Of a stretch of DNA of 64,000 bases, positions 33,672 to 46,300 are shown one piece after another. How positions within the stretch are numbered: position 1 is the stretch's first letter; the number at the start of each line of letters is the position of its first letter. Under the pieces are notes generated by a model. That model was not told the DNA's origin, did no database searches, and saw nothing but the letters and a program-made list of their open reading frames with translations. The position numbers and the translations under genes are program-made. The stretch spans positions 40,486,649 through 40,550,648 of the forward strand of contig CM039129.1 in NCBI GenBank assembly GCA_022036555.1, in the 5' to 3' direction. Source of the stretch: Microstegium vimineum. Its lineage: Eukaryota > Streptophyta > Magnoliopsida > Poales > Poaceae.

Positions 33672-35774
33672 ATGGCCGCCGCGGGAGCGGCCAAGGTCGC
33701 CACGGCGGCAACCTCCGTAGTGTTCCGTAACAACCAGGAGCTCACCCGCCTCGCGCGGTCGGGCCAGCTGGCGGCAGCGCGCCGCCTGTTCGACTCCATG
33801 CCCCGCCGCAACACCGTCACCTACAACGCCATGCTCTCCGCGCTCGCGCGCCACGGGCGGATCGACGAGGCCCGGGCCCTCTTCGACGGGATGCCCAGCA
33901 GGAACACCGTCTCCTGGAACGCGATGATCGCGGCCCTCTCGGACCACGGCCGCGTGGCCGACGCCCGGAGCCTGTTCGACAGGATGCCTGGCCGGGACGA
34001 CTTCTCGTGGACGGTGATGGTCTCCTGCTACGCGCGCGCGGGGGAGCTGGAGCTCGCCCGCGACGTGCTGGAACGAATGCCTGGTGATAAGTGCACGGCG
34101 TGCTACAACGCCATGATCTCCGGGTACGCCAAGAACGACAGGTTCGACGATGCGGTGAAGCTGCTGCGGGAGATGCCGGCTCCGGACCTTGTTTCATGGA
34201 ACTCAGCGCTGGTGGGGCTCACTAAGAGTGGGGAAATGGTACGGGCGGTGCAATTCTTCGACGAAATGGTAGAGAAGGGCATGGTGTCCTGTAATTTGAT
34301 GCTGGAGGGTTTTGTGCGAGCTGGAGATTTGGATGCTGCCTCTAGCTTCTTTGCAAAGATTGAGTCACCTGATGTCATCTCTTGGGTGACTGTGCTCAAT
34401 GGATATTGCCGGGCAGGGAGGATCGGTGATGCTAGAGACCTGTTCGACAGAATGCCCGAGCGAAATGTTGTGGCTTGGAACGTGATGCTTGATGGGTATG
34501 TGCGGCTTTCACGCATAGAGGAGGCCTGTAAGCTGTTCGATGAGATGCCAAGTAAGAACTCGATCTCGTGGACAACAATAATAAGCGGATTAGCACGTGC
34601 TGGGAAACTCCAAGAAGCAAAAGATCTTCTCGACAAGATGTCTTTCAACTGTGTGGCAGCAAAGACTGCGCTGATGCATGGTTATTTACAGCGCAACATG
34701 GTTGACGATGCTCGTCAGATTTTTGATGGAATGGAGGTGCATGACACAGTGTGTTCGAATACCATGATTTCTGGTTATGTCCAATGTGGAATGATTGAAG
34801 AGGCGATGTTGTTATTCCAGCGAATGCCGAATAAGGATATGGTTTCCTGGAACACCATGATTGCTGGCTATGCTCAGGGTGGCCAAATGCGCAAGGCACT
34901 CGTTATTTTTAGGAGCATGAGCAGGAGAAATACAGTATCTTGGAATTCAGTTATCTCTGGATTTGTTCATAATGGCCTCTTTGTTGATGCACTCCATCAT
35001 TTCATGCTCATGAGAAGGGGCACAAATAGGGCTGACTGGTGTACTTATGCAAGCTGTCTCAGAGCATGTGCAAACCTGGCTGCTTTGCATGTCGGGAGGC
35101 AACTCCACAGTCTTCTTGTTAGGAGTGGGCATATCAACGATTCATTTGCTGTAAATGCCTTGATTTCGACATATGCGAAGTGTGGGAGGATATTGGAAGG
35201 AAAGCAAGTTTTTGATGAGATGGTAAGCAAGGATATTGTTTCATGGAATGCATTGATTGATGGCTATGCTTCTAACGGTCAAGGGACTGAAGCAATCTCA
35301 GTCTTCCAAGAAATGAAAGCCAATGGTGTGAGACCTGATGAAGTCACATTTGTTGGTATCTTGTCAGCTTGCAGTCATGCCGGATTGATAGATGAAGGAT
35401 TGTGTATTTTGGACTCAATGACAAAAGAGTACTCAGTGAAGCCAGTCGCTGAGCACTATGCTTGCATGGCCGACTTGCTTGGAAAAGCTGGGAGACTGAA
35501 TGAGGCATTTGAACTTGTGCAAGGAATGCAGATCCAACCAAATGCCGGTGTCTGGGGTGCATTGCTTGGAGCATGCCAGATGCACAAGAACCATGAACTT
35601 GCATGGCTGGCTGCTGAGAAGTTGTCTGAATTGGAACCTCGCAAGGCCTCAAATTATGTGCTGCTGTCAAACATCAATGCTGAGGCAGGCAAGTGGGATG
35701 AAGCTGAAAAGACTAGGGCTTTAATCAAAGAGAAGGGAGCAAATAAGACACCTGGTCTAGCTGGATCAACATAG
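33672..35774 (+). CDS. Pentatricopeptide repeat protein, PLS class with E motif, no DYW domain
   Basis: Single-exon ORF of 700 residues, as usual for plant PPR genes. The first 20 residues are Ala-rich with a few Lys/Arg and few acidic residues, fitting a mitochondrial or plastid targeting peptide. From about residue 20 comes a long run of about 31-residue repeats (pattern (T/S)(V/I)(S/T)(W/Y)NAM(I/L)..., GR(I/V)..AR.LFD.MP), then longer P/L/S repeats after residue 430 (WCTYASCLRACANLAALHVG), then an E region (PNAGVWGALLGACQMHKNHE, ASNYVLLSNINAEAGKWDEA). Such proteins bind organelle RNA and usually take part in C-to-U editing or processing. The protein stops at PGLAGST where the family often has PGCSWIEV plus DYW, so deaminase activity would have to come from a partner. 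Confidence 0.92.
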   Translation: MAAAGAAKVATAATSVVFRNNQELTRLARSGQLAAARRLFDSMPRRNTVTYNAMLSALARHGRIDEARALFDGMPSRNTVSWNAMIAALSDHGRVADARSLFDRMPGRDDFSWTVMVSCYARAGELELARDVLERMPGDKCTACYNAMISGYAKNDRFDDAVKLLREMPAPDLVSWNSALVGLTKSGEMVRAVQFFDEMVEKGMVSCNLMLEGFVRAGDLDAASSFFAKIESPDVISWVTVLNGYCRAGRIGDARDLFDRMPERNVVAWNVMLDGYVRLSRIEEACKLFDEMPSKNSISWTTIISGLARAGKLQEAKDLLDKMSFNCVAAKTALMHGYLQRNMVDDARQIFDGMEVHDTVCSNTMISGYVQCGMIEEAMLLFQRMPNKDMVSWNTMIAGYAQGGQMRKALVIFRSMSRRNTVSWNSVISGFVHNGLFVDALHHFMLMRRGTNRADWCTYASCLRACANLAALHVGRQLHSLLVRSGHINDSFAVNALISTYAKCGRILEGKQVFDEMVSKDIVSWNALIDGYASNGQGTEAISVFQEMKANGVRPDEVTFVGILSACSHAGLIDEGLCILDSMTKEYSVKPVAEHYACMADLLGKAGRLNEAFELVQGMQIQPNAGVWGALLGACQMHKNHELAWLAAEKLSELEPRKASNYVLLSNINAEAGKWDEAEKTRALIKEKGANKTPGLAGST

Positions 35775-37340
35775 GCCTTCTAGTCCAATGTTTTGGCCCA
35801 GTGATGCCAGTGCAGGTTTTCACTCATAGTGCATCTGTACGAAATTTAGGGCTGTTGTCAGAACAAACTCACCTTATAATCTCACCCCCTGCCAATGAGG
35901 AAATCATATAGCGCAGGTGAAGAGTGGGGACAGCAGGCTTTTGTACAACTTTAATCAGAAGGGGATTCTAACTCACTTTTTCACCTAGATTTTTCTGGTC
36001 TGGATTACTTCAAGATTGGTACTATTGTTTTTCTTTTTGTTTGCTCATTTTTGTTTGTGGGCTGAATTACCGGCTGGTTGGTTTGTTGTGTATTCTCTCT
36101 TTGTACAGGTTTCTGTTTTTTTTAAATAAATAAAATCCTACACTAGGGGCTTCCCCTGCTGTATTTCCCATTCAAAAAATTATGTGCTGTTCTCAGTTTT
36201 TTCTTACTTTCGGCCTATGCTGGAAACTGATGCCTGGGATGGGGTTTATCTGGTCGAGATCCACATGTATAGCTGTGTAAGTGATCATGTGCGGCTGCCG
36301 AGATTCCACTCCTGTTTTGAGCTCGTTTCCCATCTTGACTGGTGGCGGCGGATTTTGCCAAGCGGCAGAGGTTGAGAAGGTATGCAAACTGCTTCTGAAT
36401 CATCGATTCCAGCATGATTTTCCCCCAATATGCAGCATTTTCATGAACGAAGTAGTGGATTGGGAGTATTAGTGTTTTGGTTTTCTGTTTAGTAGTCTTT
36501 TTTTTTGTGTGTGTGTGTGGGGGGGGGGGGGGGGGGGGGGGAGGAATGTGTGGTGACCGGAAATGGTGTTTTCCTCCGAATTAATTCTATGAAGTCTAAT
36601 TCAGTTCATATTTTCATGGTGTCTTTTGGATTGGATTTTGATCTTTGATGGATGTTCTAGTTCTAGGACCAAACTGACAGCCTAGGTAATGTTAACTGAG
36701 ACCTTTTTTATGTTACCTATTTGCAGAGTCAAATCTTTAGAAAAATGGCTGACTGTGAGGAGATTAAACCTGACATTGGAACTGGAATGGTCAAGATCAT
36801 GAACTGCATCCCTTAGCTAGGATATCCTGTAATCTCCTTTTATCATCTCCCACTTCTACTAATGTAACTGTGAGGATATCAAGCCTCTTGCCTGCGAGGC
36901 TGTGACAATGGAACTATATTTTTAATTAATAATGTAGCACCATTGATGAAATTGAACACATTTATATCTTAACATATGAGGAAAATGGACTCTATTTTTT
37001 TCAATAATTTCCCACTATAGCAGTATCGGTACTAGTATCAAACTGAAAACATGATTGGCAAGATTGAATTATCTTACTGCAAGATATTTCCATATTTCAG
37101 TTTTACAGTATGATGAGCGGACTGGGAGAGTGGATGGTGATGTGGGGTGGTTACCGCCTGTGCGGATTAACTGTTTTTCGTGGAGCTCCCTATATATTTG
37201 CGCCAGGGTAATTTGAGGCATTGAGCATTTTCTTGTAGCACCTAAAACAAAATTTGGTCCCTGTTTATTGCAGTATGTTTTTATTTTGTTGCGTCAAGCA
37301 AGTAGTAGTGTCATCAATTCTGTGTTTACCAGTACTAAAT
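35775..37340. other. 3' UTR of the PPR gene and spacer
   Basis: AATAAATAAAATCC near 36125 is a likely polyadenylation signal. Contains a (GT)n tract followed by a run of 23 G (36519-36541). No further gene seen. Confidence 0.5.
36507..36541. repeat. (GT)n followed by 23-base G homopolymer
   Basis: Alternating GT to 36518, then uninterrupted G from 36519 to 36541. The long homopolymer may be length-variable or a sequencing artefact. Confidence 0.9.
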
Positions 37341-37828
37341 GTCCTGACCAGTGAATTCAAAACCGTTCAGTTACCACGGTAACCGCTCGGTAACCGACGA
37401 ACCGGTCGGGACCGGTTCGGTTTCGGTACCGGTTTGAATTCAAATTTCAAATTTGAATTTTTTTTAAAAAAAATTCTGAAAAAATTCCTAAAAATAGTTC
37501 ACGATTTATAGAGTCCAATGGTGTAAAAATTATTCAAATTGGAGTTTGTTTGCTATTTTTTTGGACGTGTTTAAGTTTGAAAAAAAAGAAAAAAGAAAAA
37601 AACCGTGAGGCCCGTTAAGGGCCCATGCGGCCCATTGTCTCCTGCCGCCTCCTATTTAAGCCGCTGTCGGCTGGGGGGGGGGGCTGTCTCCGCGCCCCGA
37701 ACCCTATCCGCGCCCGCCCCCTCCTCTTCGCCCCCGCGCCGCCCGCAACCGACCGCGCCCCTCGGTAACCGACCGGACGGCGGCGGTTACCGAGAGATTT
37801 GGTCGGTAACCGACCAGCCCGCCACGCG

Positions 37829-37858
<30 letters not shown>
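37829..37858. repeat. 30-base C homopolymer in the hAT leader
   Basis: Uninterrupted C run between GCCACGCG and GGCGGTTACC. It sits inside the GGTAACCG-rich leader of the transposon. Confidence 0.9.
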
Positions 37859-37860
<2 letters not shown>

Positions 37861-38493
37861 CGGTTACCGACCGGACGCGGCGGTTACCGACCCCCGGAGC
37901 GGTTACCGAGAGGGTCGTTCGGTAAGTCCTTTTTTTTGTTTTTTTCATTTCTTTGCATTTGTAGTTGCTTTAGTTGTAGGATTTAGTTCTAATATGTAGT
38001 ATTGATGGAGTATATGATGTAAAAAATATTTATTGTAAGATTTAGGTAGGATTTGACTTAGGGTTTAGGTAGGAGTTAGGTTTATTTGGTTTAGGATTTA
38101 GGATTTGCGGTAGGATTTGCTTTAGGATGTATGTAGGATTTAGGATTTAGGATTTTATTGATATAGGATTTAGGATTTAGTACGGGTCCATATTGACACA
38201 TGATGTAATTTCCATGAAATATGTTAAGGTAAACAAAAGGTGCATTCTTGGAAACTATTTTTTTATAATAAATATAGTACTCGCTCCGTCCTAAAGATGA
38301 TATTATTCTTAAATAGTGCTGAATCAAATAGTCTTAAATTTAGCTGAGTTTATATACTAAGATTTTAGTATTTAGTATAGTAAATAAATAACATTAGATT
38401 CTTTATAAAATATATTTGTTGTATTGCTATATATTTGCGGTATGATTTGATGCATGTGTTGGATTTTTTTGTGTTGTCCATTTGTGCAGGAAG

Positions 38494-41400
38494 ATGCCGA
38501 GAGACCGCAGAGACGTGGTATGGGAGCATGGTGAGAATCTTGCTCCCGGTTGGAAATGCAACTACTGTCTTAAACAAAAAGCCGGGGGTGGAGCTTCCCG
38601 GTTGAAGCAGCATTTGGCTGCGCGCGGGACGGAGGTGATCCACTGCACCAAGGTGCCCATAGACGTCCGGGAGTACTTTCAACAGGAGATCGACAGAACT
38701 AGGCAGGCAGCTAGTGACCGCACTCGTCAGAGGGTTGCATGAGAGGCTGCTGCAACGGAGGGCAACCACCCCCTTGGCGATGACGAGTACGAGGCTCAGT
38801 TGCGGGAAGCCCTGAATCAGTCCAGAGCAGAATATGAGTACCAGGAGGGGGTGCAGCGGAGAGGAGGCGCTTACGAGCGTGGAGGTGGCAGTGGTAGTGG
38901 TACTGCTTCGCAGGGGGGCAATCCTTTGCAGAGGATGTTTCGGAGGTCTAGTTCACAGAGGCAGACCCCTGCAGTGGTGGAGGGCTACAACTTGGCAGCG
39001 GGTACGAGGGGTGGACTCCAGCAGACCCAGATTGATACAGGGGCATGGACGCAGAGGGGAAGGAACGCGAAGGACGCAATTGGGAAAGCTTGGGGAAAGT
39101 TTTTCCATACTGCAGGAATCCCCGGGAAACAGGCGGACAATCCGTACTTTGTTAGTGCGGTCAGGGAGACGCAGAAGTGGGGTAAGTACATATACTTGGA
39201 GACTTCAATTCATTACGTATATTTCTCTATTCTCATGATTCGCTTACGATTGCAGGTGAAGGGATCGCGTCGCCCAGTGGAAAGGATATAGACGGGAAGT
39301 ACCTCGATCATAACGAGAAGGACCTGCAGGTGCGGTACGCAAAGTTTCAGGAGGAGTGGCCCGTGTTTGGGGTCACGTTGATGTGTGATTCGTGGACGGG
39401 CCCGACAAGAATGAACGTCATCAATTTTTTGATATATTGCAATGGCGTCATGTGGTTCCACAAGTCAGTTGATGCGACGGGCAGGAGCCAAGATTCGTCT
39501 TATTTGCTGGGGGTACGTCCAAAATATTATGTCAGTTCACATGCACTATGTTTTCTCGGGTCCACTAAATATTGTGCCTACTTGTGCAACTGATTCGCAA
39601 GGTGGTTGAGGAGATAGATGATGAGCATGTCGTGCATATCGTCACGGACAACGGCGCCAACTTCAAGAGAGCATGCCAGAGATTGAACGATGAGTACAAG
39701 CATATTGTTTGGACACCTTGCCTTGCACACACCATCAACCTGATGCTGAAGGACATTGGTAAAAGGTCGGAGCATGCAGTTATGATCTCAACATGCAAGC
39801 GAATTTCAGCTTGGCTGCACAACCATGACCAGTTGAATGCAATGATGAGGGCAACCATTGGTGGTGAGTTGGTCAAATGGAATGCCACTAGGTTTGGGAC
39901 CAACTACATGTTCATGGAGAGCTTCCATCGGAAGCGTGATCGTTTTATGCAGTGGATGGGATCTTCCGAGTTCTTGCATAGCAGGTGGGGAAAATCGAGG
40001 AAGGTCACTATGCTCACGCAAGGTTGTCTAGCATACAGTGGTGGGACACACTCAAATACATCATCGATTCAGTGGCACCAATTTACAGGTTCCTTCAGTT
40101 CGCTGATCAGGATAGGCGACCTAACCTGTGTGAGGTTGTCTACAACTTCCAAGAGTGCAAAACCGAGATGGAGAAATTCTTTGGAACAAATGTGTCAACA
40201 TGGCATGAGTACAAGGCTATTATGGAAGCCAGGATTACGGACGTGTACCAAGGCACGCATGTGGGCCCAGGTGCGATCACAACCATTGTTAAAATAGCCG
40301 TCTCTACATATTGAGTATTTACCATTTGCTAATTTGTCGTGCATCGTATGTTGCAGCTGCTGTCCTCAACCCAAGGCTTGTATACCGTTTCAATCCAACC
40401 CCGCAAATGTTTGCTGGCCTCAAGGAAGCATTGGGAAAATGACGGATGTGCACTCCGCTATCTTGGCATTACAGGAGGCAGAATCATTCCGCAGACACCT
40501 TGGGGAGTTTGGCAGCGAGCTGACCATTAAAATGGCCTCGGACCCCAGACAACCCCATGTAAGAGTACTTTTGAACTCATTTTTTTTGTCTTTTTCAGCG
40601 CGTACCTAACATAATGGGTTCCACTTGCAGCTCAATGGTGGATGCTGTTCGGCAGGAGCACTCCAAATCTGCAAAAACTTGCGCTGAGGCTTGTTGCATA
40701 GTGTGTATCCTCCAGTGGATGCGAGCGCAACTGGAGTACATTTGCTTTGCTGCACACGAAGGTTCGGAATCGCTTGTCCCACAAAAAACTGAACAAGCTA
40801 GTGTATGTGAACTATAACCTTCGGCTGCGACTCGCGAATGCATCCGGACCACCTAGGCGTGTGGAAGAAGACTTCATTGACAAGTTCACGCAGATGTCCT
40901 TTTACGAATGGGATAATCCGGTTTGAGACTGGATGAAGTATGGCAGATCCAACCAGGCTCCAGTACTCGACGAAGAGGATGAAGAAACGGACATCCCTCT
41001 TCCGTCCCATATCGTGAGGTACGTTCATGTACTTTGTTAGCCACTGACGAACCATACTTTTAATAATATGATTCATTCTTTGTGATGACAGCGACCAAGT
41101 GGACCCCGACGATCTTGGGCCCATCAGTGATTGGGCCCGTAGATATGTGGGTGACACGCATCTTGGGAAAAGAAAATACCAGGCGGGACCTAGCCAGAAA
41201 AAAAGGGAAAACGAGTGCAACAACCTGTCGCCAGCGATGATTCGACAGATGATGGCGAGGAGGGTGAGCAAAGTCCACGGTACCAGGAGTCCGATGACAG
41301 CAGCTCAGCAACTGACAGTGGAGACGGTCATAGTGGTGACGATGACCCTGGAGCTGTTGTTGTTGGTGGTGGTGGTGTGGCTGGGGGTTCTGCAGATGGT

Positions 41401-41883
41401 GCTGGTGGTAGTGGTGCTGGTGATGCTGGTGGACTTCGTTTCACAGGTATGGATTGTTACAGTCATTTTTTAATGTCTATGCCTATTCACTAGTACTAAT
41501 TATGGTCGGCTGCAGGCGAGACGGACTTCACACATGCTACTCAGGACCGCGACCATGGACAGCCGGAATCGCAGAGGAGAGCGTACGACCCGACGGACTG
41601 CTACGACACGCCACAGTACTCCTCTTCCTCGTACAGTGATACATCGTACGGTGGTGGTTATACCTACCCCGTTCCTGACATCAGCACGCAGCCGCCCACT
41701 AGATGGGTCTACGAATGGCAAGACCCGGATTTCTACAACATGTTAGTGCAGGAATGGGAGACCACAGCTCATTGGACGGGCCAATCATGGATAGAGTACA
41801 AGGCCGGGCTACAGTCGCGCGGTATCGCTCTAATGTCCACGCGGGAGTATGAGGAGGGGTGCCGAAACGGGATCTTCCCTTAG
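38494..41883 (+). pseudogene. hAT transposase (BED finger, DUF659, C-terminal dimerisation), inactivated
   Basis: ATG at 38494 after a probable splice acceptor (MPRDRRDVVW). BED zinc finger at 38540-38660 (WKCNYCLKQKAGG, LKQHLAARGTEVIHC). After a Gly-rich linker and an intron at 39182-39255, a DUF659-type block (CDSWTGPTRMNVINFLIYCN), then VHIVTDNGANFKRACQRL and WTPCLAHTINLMLKDI. The hAT dimerisation region is at 40631-40820 (QWWMLFGRSTPNLQKLALRL, SSSGCERNWSTFALLHTKVR). Asp/Gly-rich and Tyr-rich tail to a stop at 41881-41883. Breaks: TGA at 38740 (Arg expected), frame change near 39985, indel near 40435, TAG at 40699 (Gln expected), TGA at 40924 (Trp expected). C-to-T changes suggest decay of methylated DNA. 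Confidence 0.85.
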
Positions 41884-42358
41884 ATGCGACGCCAGTGAGT
41901 AGTGACCATGATGTTCGCATGTCTACGACACGAGGTATTTTCATGGACGATTTGTTCTTGTTGCAACGGTGAACTACGTTATTTCCGTCGTGAATTTGTG
42001 GCTAGTGCATCACTATGATATTATTGTGGGGTTGGCCATTTGTATCACACTATTTTACATGAATTGTGTGTTCTATTTACATCATTATGCACAAAGGTCA
42101 TGCAAAAAAATTGATTTTTTCAAGAAAAATAAAAATAAAAAAGACACCCGGCGGTTTGGACCGGTTACCGTTCAAACCGGTCGGTAACCGGCCCTAACCG
42201 ACCGGTTACCGGTCCAAAACCGACTGCACTGCGGGGTTTGAATTCAAAATTCAAACCGTTCGGTTTGGACCGGTAACCGGTCAAACCGACCGGTAACCGC
42301 CCGACCGGCCCCCGGCGGTTACCGGATCCGGTTCGGTTTTGAAAACCCTGGTCCTGAC

Positions 42359-43380
42359 CGTGTTTCATATGACTTTCAGTAATTAGATGGATAGCAAAAT
42401 TAGTTTTTCCCCATGGGTTTTCTCCACTTGAAGCAATTTTTGTTCTGGCTTATCTTCAAGTCAAAAATCATCAGACCATCTCCAGAAGCAAGGATTTTAT
42501 GATTGTTCTTTAAGTTTTGTTCATGTAACATATATTATCTGTGCACATTATTTTTCCAGTGTCATCTTTTTTCCAGCATCAATTTTGTTTCTTTTAGTTG
42601 ATAGAATGATCCAGGGATCTTGAAGCCATTCACTGCAGCTCCTACAACGTCAATTGAAGAAAATGCAAGCCTTTGCATTTTTGTACTTTTACAGCTCAAG
42701 AAATCTTTTTATCAATTCATTTCGTTGTATCTTAATACGTTTTCATTTTGTTTTGTTTTGAACAGTGTTTTAAGTTGTTTAATTACTAGGTATATCTGCT
42801 GGATAGCATATTGTTGCTGAAAGAAGATTTTTTGCAAGTGTAGTCAGTTAGCAATAGAAAAACAGCAACCAAACTATCAGAATTCAGATGTATAATCAAA
42901 GAAATCTCAATAATGTAGCAAACATGCTGTTTTCTCTCTAAAAAAGGAACAAAAAAACAAACATGTCAAGCTTCTCTCTAGCAATAGCTATTCCTCCAGT
43001 AAATATTTTTTTCTTATCACTTATATATGTTACATCACTTATATATAACAATATATATATATATAATTGTACGAGGCCATATTCTCATGTATCCACCATT
43101 CCATCTCGTAATTGTATCCGGACCGGCCCATCGTCAACGACAAACGAGCTCGGCCCAATCCATCTCCTACAGCCCAAACTCGAAGCGGGTCTGAAGTTCT
43201 GAACCCGTAAACCCGTTCAGAGCCACTCTTCCGCCTGGCGGCTTCGGCTTGGCAAAACCAGGGCCCAAAACCCTACTCTGTCTAGCCAGCGCCGTTCTCC
43301 CTCCCCCCCATTCCCTTCTCACTCGGACTTGGACCCCCCAAAAACCCTAGCGCCTCCTCGCCGCCGCCGCCGCCGCCGCC
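42359..43380. other. Spacer and promoter side of the WDR75 gene
   Basis: AT-rich until about 43080, then a GC-rich promoter-like region with CTCGGCCCAATC, GCCCAAACTC and GGGCCCAAAACCCTA. AAACCCTA-like (telo-box) and GGCCCA motifs (43130-43350) are usual upstream of plant ribosome-biogenesis genes, though their use here is inferred. No other gene. Confidence 0.5.
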
Positions 43381-46300
43381 ATGATCACCGGCGGCCAGAG
43401 CTACGTCTCCGCGCCGCCGGACTTCTCGGCCGACGGGCGCCTCCTCCTCGTATGCTCCGGCCGCGCCGTCTCCGTCTTCAGCACCGCCACCGCCATGCTG
43501 GTAAGCCCCGCCCCTCGCGCCGCCGTCTCCGCTGAACGCATTGGTGGGGGTGCGGGATTGTGACTGTTGTTGGGGGCTTTTGGTGTGACACAGGTATCGG
43601 AGCTGGAGGGGCACGAAGGGGACGTCACCGCCGTGGTGGTGGTGGCGCCGCCAGCCCAGGCGACCGCGGCGGCCAAGCTCGCGAGCTACTGCTGGACGGC
43701 GGGGCTCGACGGGGTGCTCATCTACTGGGACTTCCTTGCTGCGGAGGTGGTGCGGAAGGTCCAGGTCGGGCTCCCCGTCCACTCCATGGTAAGCTCAACC
43801 TGCTTCTTCCTCAATTTTGTTGCTCTGGTTATTGATGTTTATGCGCTGAACTTAGAGAATTCGAGATTAAATTTGCCAATGTGCATGCTTGTCATTGATT
43901 CTGTGGGTGCAGGTGGTTCCTAACATATGTAGGACCTCAAAAGGAGCTGAGGTGTCGACTCCCTTTGCATTCATCTCTGTGGAAGATACGAGTAAGTCAG
44001 CAACTGAAGCAAAAGCGCTGCGTGGGCAGATGAGAATTTATGATCTGACAAAGGGGCGTCAAGTGGGTGGTCTCCTGGCTGAGGTGAGATTTTTATGTTT
44101 TATACCTTCTGTTGTCACTGTAAATATCTGACAATTTCCCCCACTATTAATCTTGTACTTTAAATGGGCAGTTATGCTAGAAATAGTAAGTTGAATATCC
44201 ATGAAATTGCTGGTAGTCTTGGTATTTGAATTGAATATATTAAGTTTTCAATTAGAAAGTACAAAATTCCATTGAAAATTTGTTAATGTTGATTACCTTT
44301 TTAGTGTTCGAAACTTACATCCCTGCACTATTATCTCTGATCTAAACAGACACGTAAACCAGAAAAGATCGTTGCAAGTAATTCTGGAGAATTCTTGGGC
44401 ATTACAAATAAAAGAAAGCTCCATATATGGAGCATACCAATGCGAGATTTCAAGCCTGAAAAAATCAGGAAGATAAAGCTCCGTCACACAAAACACTTGA
44501 CCACTCTGGCTTTCCATCCAACCGAGAGAAGTGTGGCTGGTGGTGATGTAACAGGGCGGATCTTGATTTGGAGATGTTTTGGAAATTCAAAGTTCTCTGA
44601 AAGCAGTGTAAAGTCGAAAGAGGATGAAGGAAGGGATGGTGTTAGGGGTGATGATGATGCAGATACTTGCACGACATGGCATTGGCATTCAAGCAGTGTG
44701 AAGTTTCTGAATTTTTCTTCTGACGGAGCATACTTGTTCTCAGGTTTGTCGTACTGATTCATTTACCTTCTGTGTAAGTCAATTTATCTCTTTTTTTTTC
44801 CTGGAAGACCTGTACCTCTCGATAACAATTTTTGTATTTTTAGGTGGTTTGGAGGGAGTTATTGTTGTGTGGCAACTAGATACTGGAAAGAGAAGGTATA
44901 AACCACGTCTGGGGTCTCCTCTTTTGTTCTTTGTAGATTCTCCAGATTCTTCCATTTCCTGTGTAAGTATCCTTCTTGTGTCTCTTATACTATCCTTTGT
45001 TGTGCTTTACAAGAACCCAATGCCTTATTGTTGATTTGTGAAGCTTTTGGTTATTGTATTCCAGCATGCCACATGAGTTTAGTGCTTGATTAATTTTCCA
45101 GCCTTGCGCAGATGTTATGCCACTAATCGATTAGAATCAAAATAATAGTTACAAACTGAGACCACAGATGCCCAAGTCTAGAGAGAAATACATTAACAAG
45201 TTTGTTATATACGGTCATGCATGGATCTCATACTGTTACTATTCCTTGCTTTCTTATGCATTATAGCTTAGATAAATAAATAGATTCAAGTTCCCTACAT
45301 AGTTTACCTTGAATTTGCTTAAAATAGTATTACAGTAAAACCTATATCTATGCTTTGATTAGACAATTTTGTATATTGGAGATTAATAATAGTTGAAACA
45401 ACCATTTGTTACCCCATATTTTCATTTTCTACATGAATATGCGAGTATGCTTGCTTCGCCATACAAGAAAAACCTAGCTAATAAAAGAAGTTGTTTGTGT
45501 GAGTATCCTATCCAAGCATATTGAGAGCTTCTAGATTGTTGAGTGAATGCCTGCTTGTGCTGTGAAATTTAACTATATGGTAGACATCACTAAAGATATG
45601 CAGGTAGGCCTGAGTATAAAGAACTGGTTTGATAGTTTTTGTTAGAGCTGGCATAGAAGTAAAATATGGCTTTGTTTTCATATGTGATTGTCCTAGCATG
45701 ATTCATAATTTTTTTCTGATATAGGACTGGCTAAGTTACTCATGAGTCATGACTGTTGCAAGCTGCATCTTTGATGTGATCTGTTTATTTTCTTGCCTGT
45801 GTGTGAATGTTAGCTGTTGTTCGCATTTCAGGTGTCGTGTACAAATAACCAAGTCTATCTCCTAAAAATGCCTAATATGGAGGTCATGAGATCTATTGCT
45901 GGAATCAAGGTTTGTAATATTGAAATATGCAGTTCTCCCCCACCCCCACCCTCACCCCCACCCAAAGAATTTATGCAATTAATAGCATTGCTTGGTTTCT
46001 GGATTTCTTTCTTTCTGATGGAAAGTGATTTTATTGTATGCTCATGATCTTGTGGTGATATTTTCCTGTGTTTTTCTCTGTAGCTGCCAATTGCTTCCCC
46101 GAACTTGACTGGATCTGATCGGGCGGTGTATGGATTTGATTATACAAATAGACTTGTTGTTATACCAACGGAAGATTACTGCATACAGTTCTACAATTTG
46201 TTTGAGAATGCTGAGGTTTCAGAGGTAAGTGAATTTAGTTCTCATGTTTATCATGTTTACTCCATCCTCCTTTGGGCAGTATATCAATTGGGTGAGTGTT

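Larger units (their letters stand above)
37349..42350 (+). mobile_element. Complete hAT DNA transposon, 5.0 kb, with TIRs and 8-bp TSD
   Basis: Flanked by identical GTCCTGAC at 37341-37348 and 42351-42358. Terminal inverted repeats are CAGTGAATTCAAAACCG (left) and CGGTTTTGAAAACCCTG (right). Subterminal regions are packed with GGTAACCG/CGGTTACC motifs in both orientations on each side (37370-37430, 37760-37925, 42160-42330), typical transposase-binding arrays. Inside is a 5' leader with a 30-base C run, a probable leader intron (donor at 37922, acceptor before 38490), and a dead transposase gene. Without a working transposase it could only move if supplied in trans. Confidence 0.93.

Noticed and set aside
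33615..34648. Minus-strand ORFs of 110-181 residues within the PPR gene
   Set aside because: They are antisense shadows of the repetitive PPR coding sequence; the plus strand has clear PPR motifs.
43282..43782. 166-residue minus-strand ORF at the start of the WDR75 gene
   Set aside because: It spans the first two WDR75 exons and their intron in antisense, with Gly/His-rich shadow composition.
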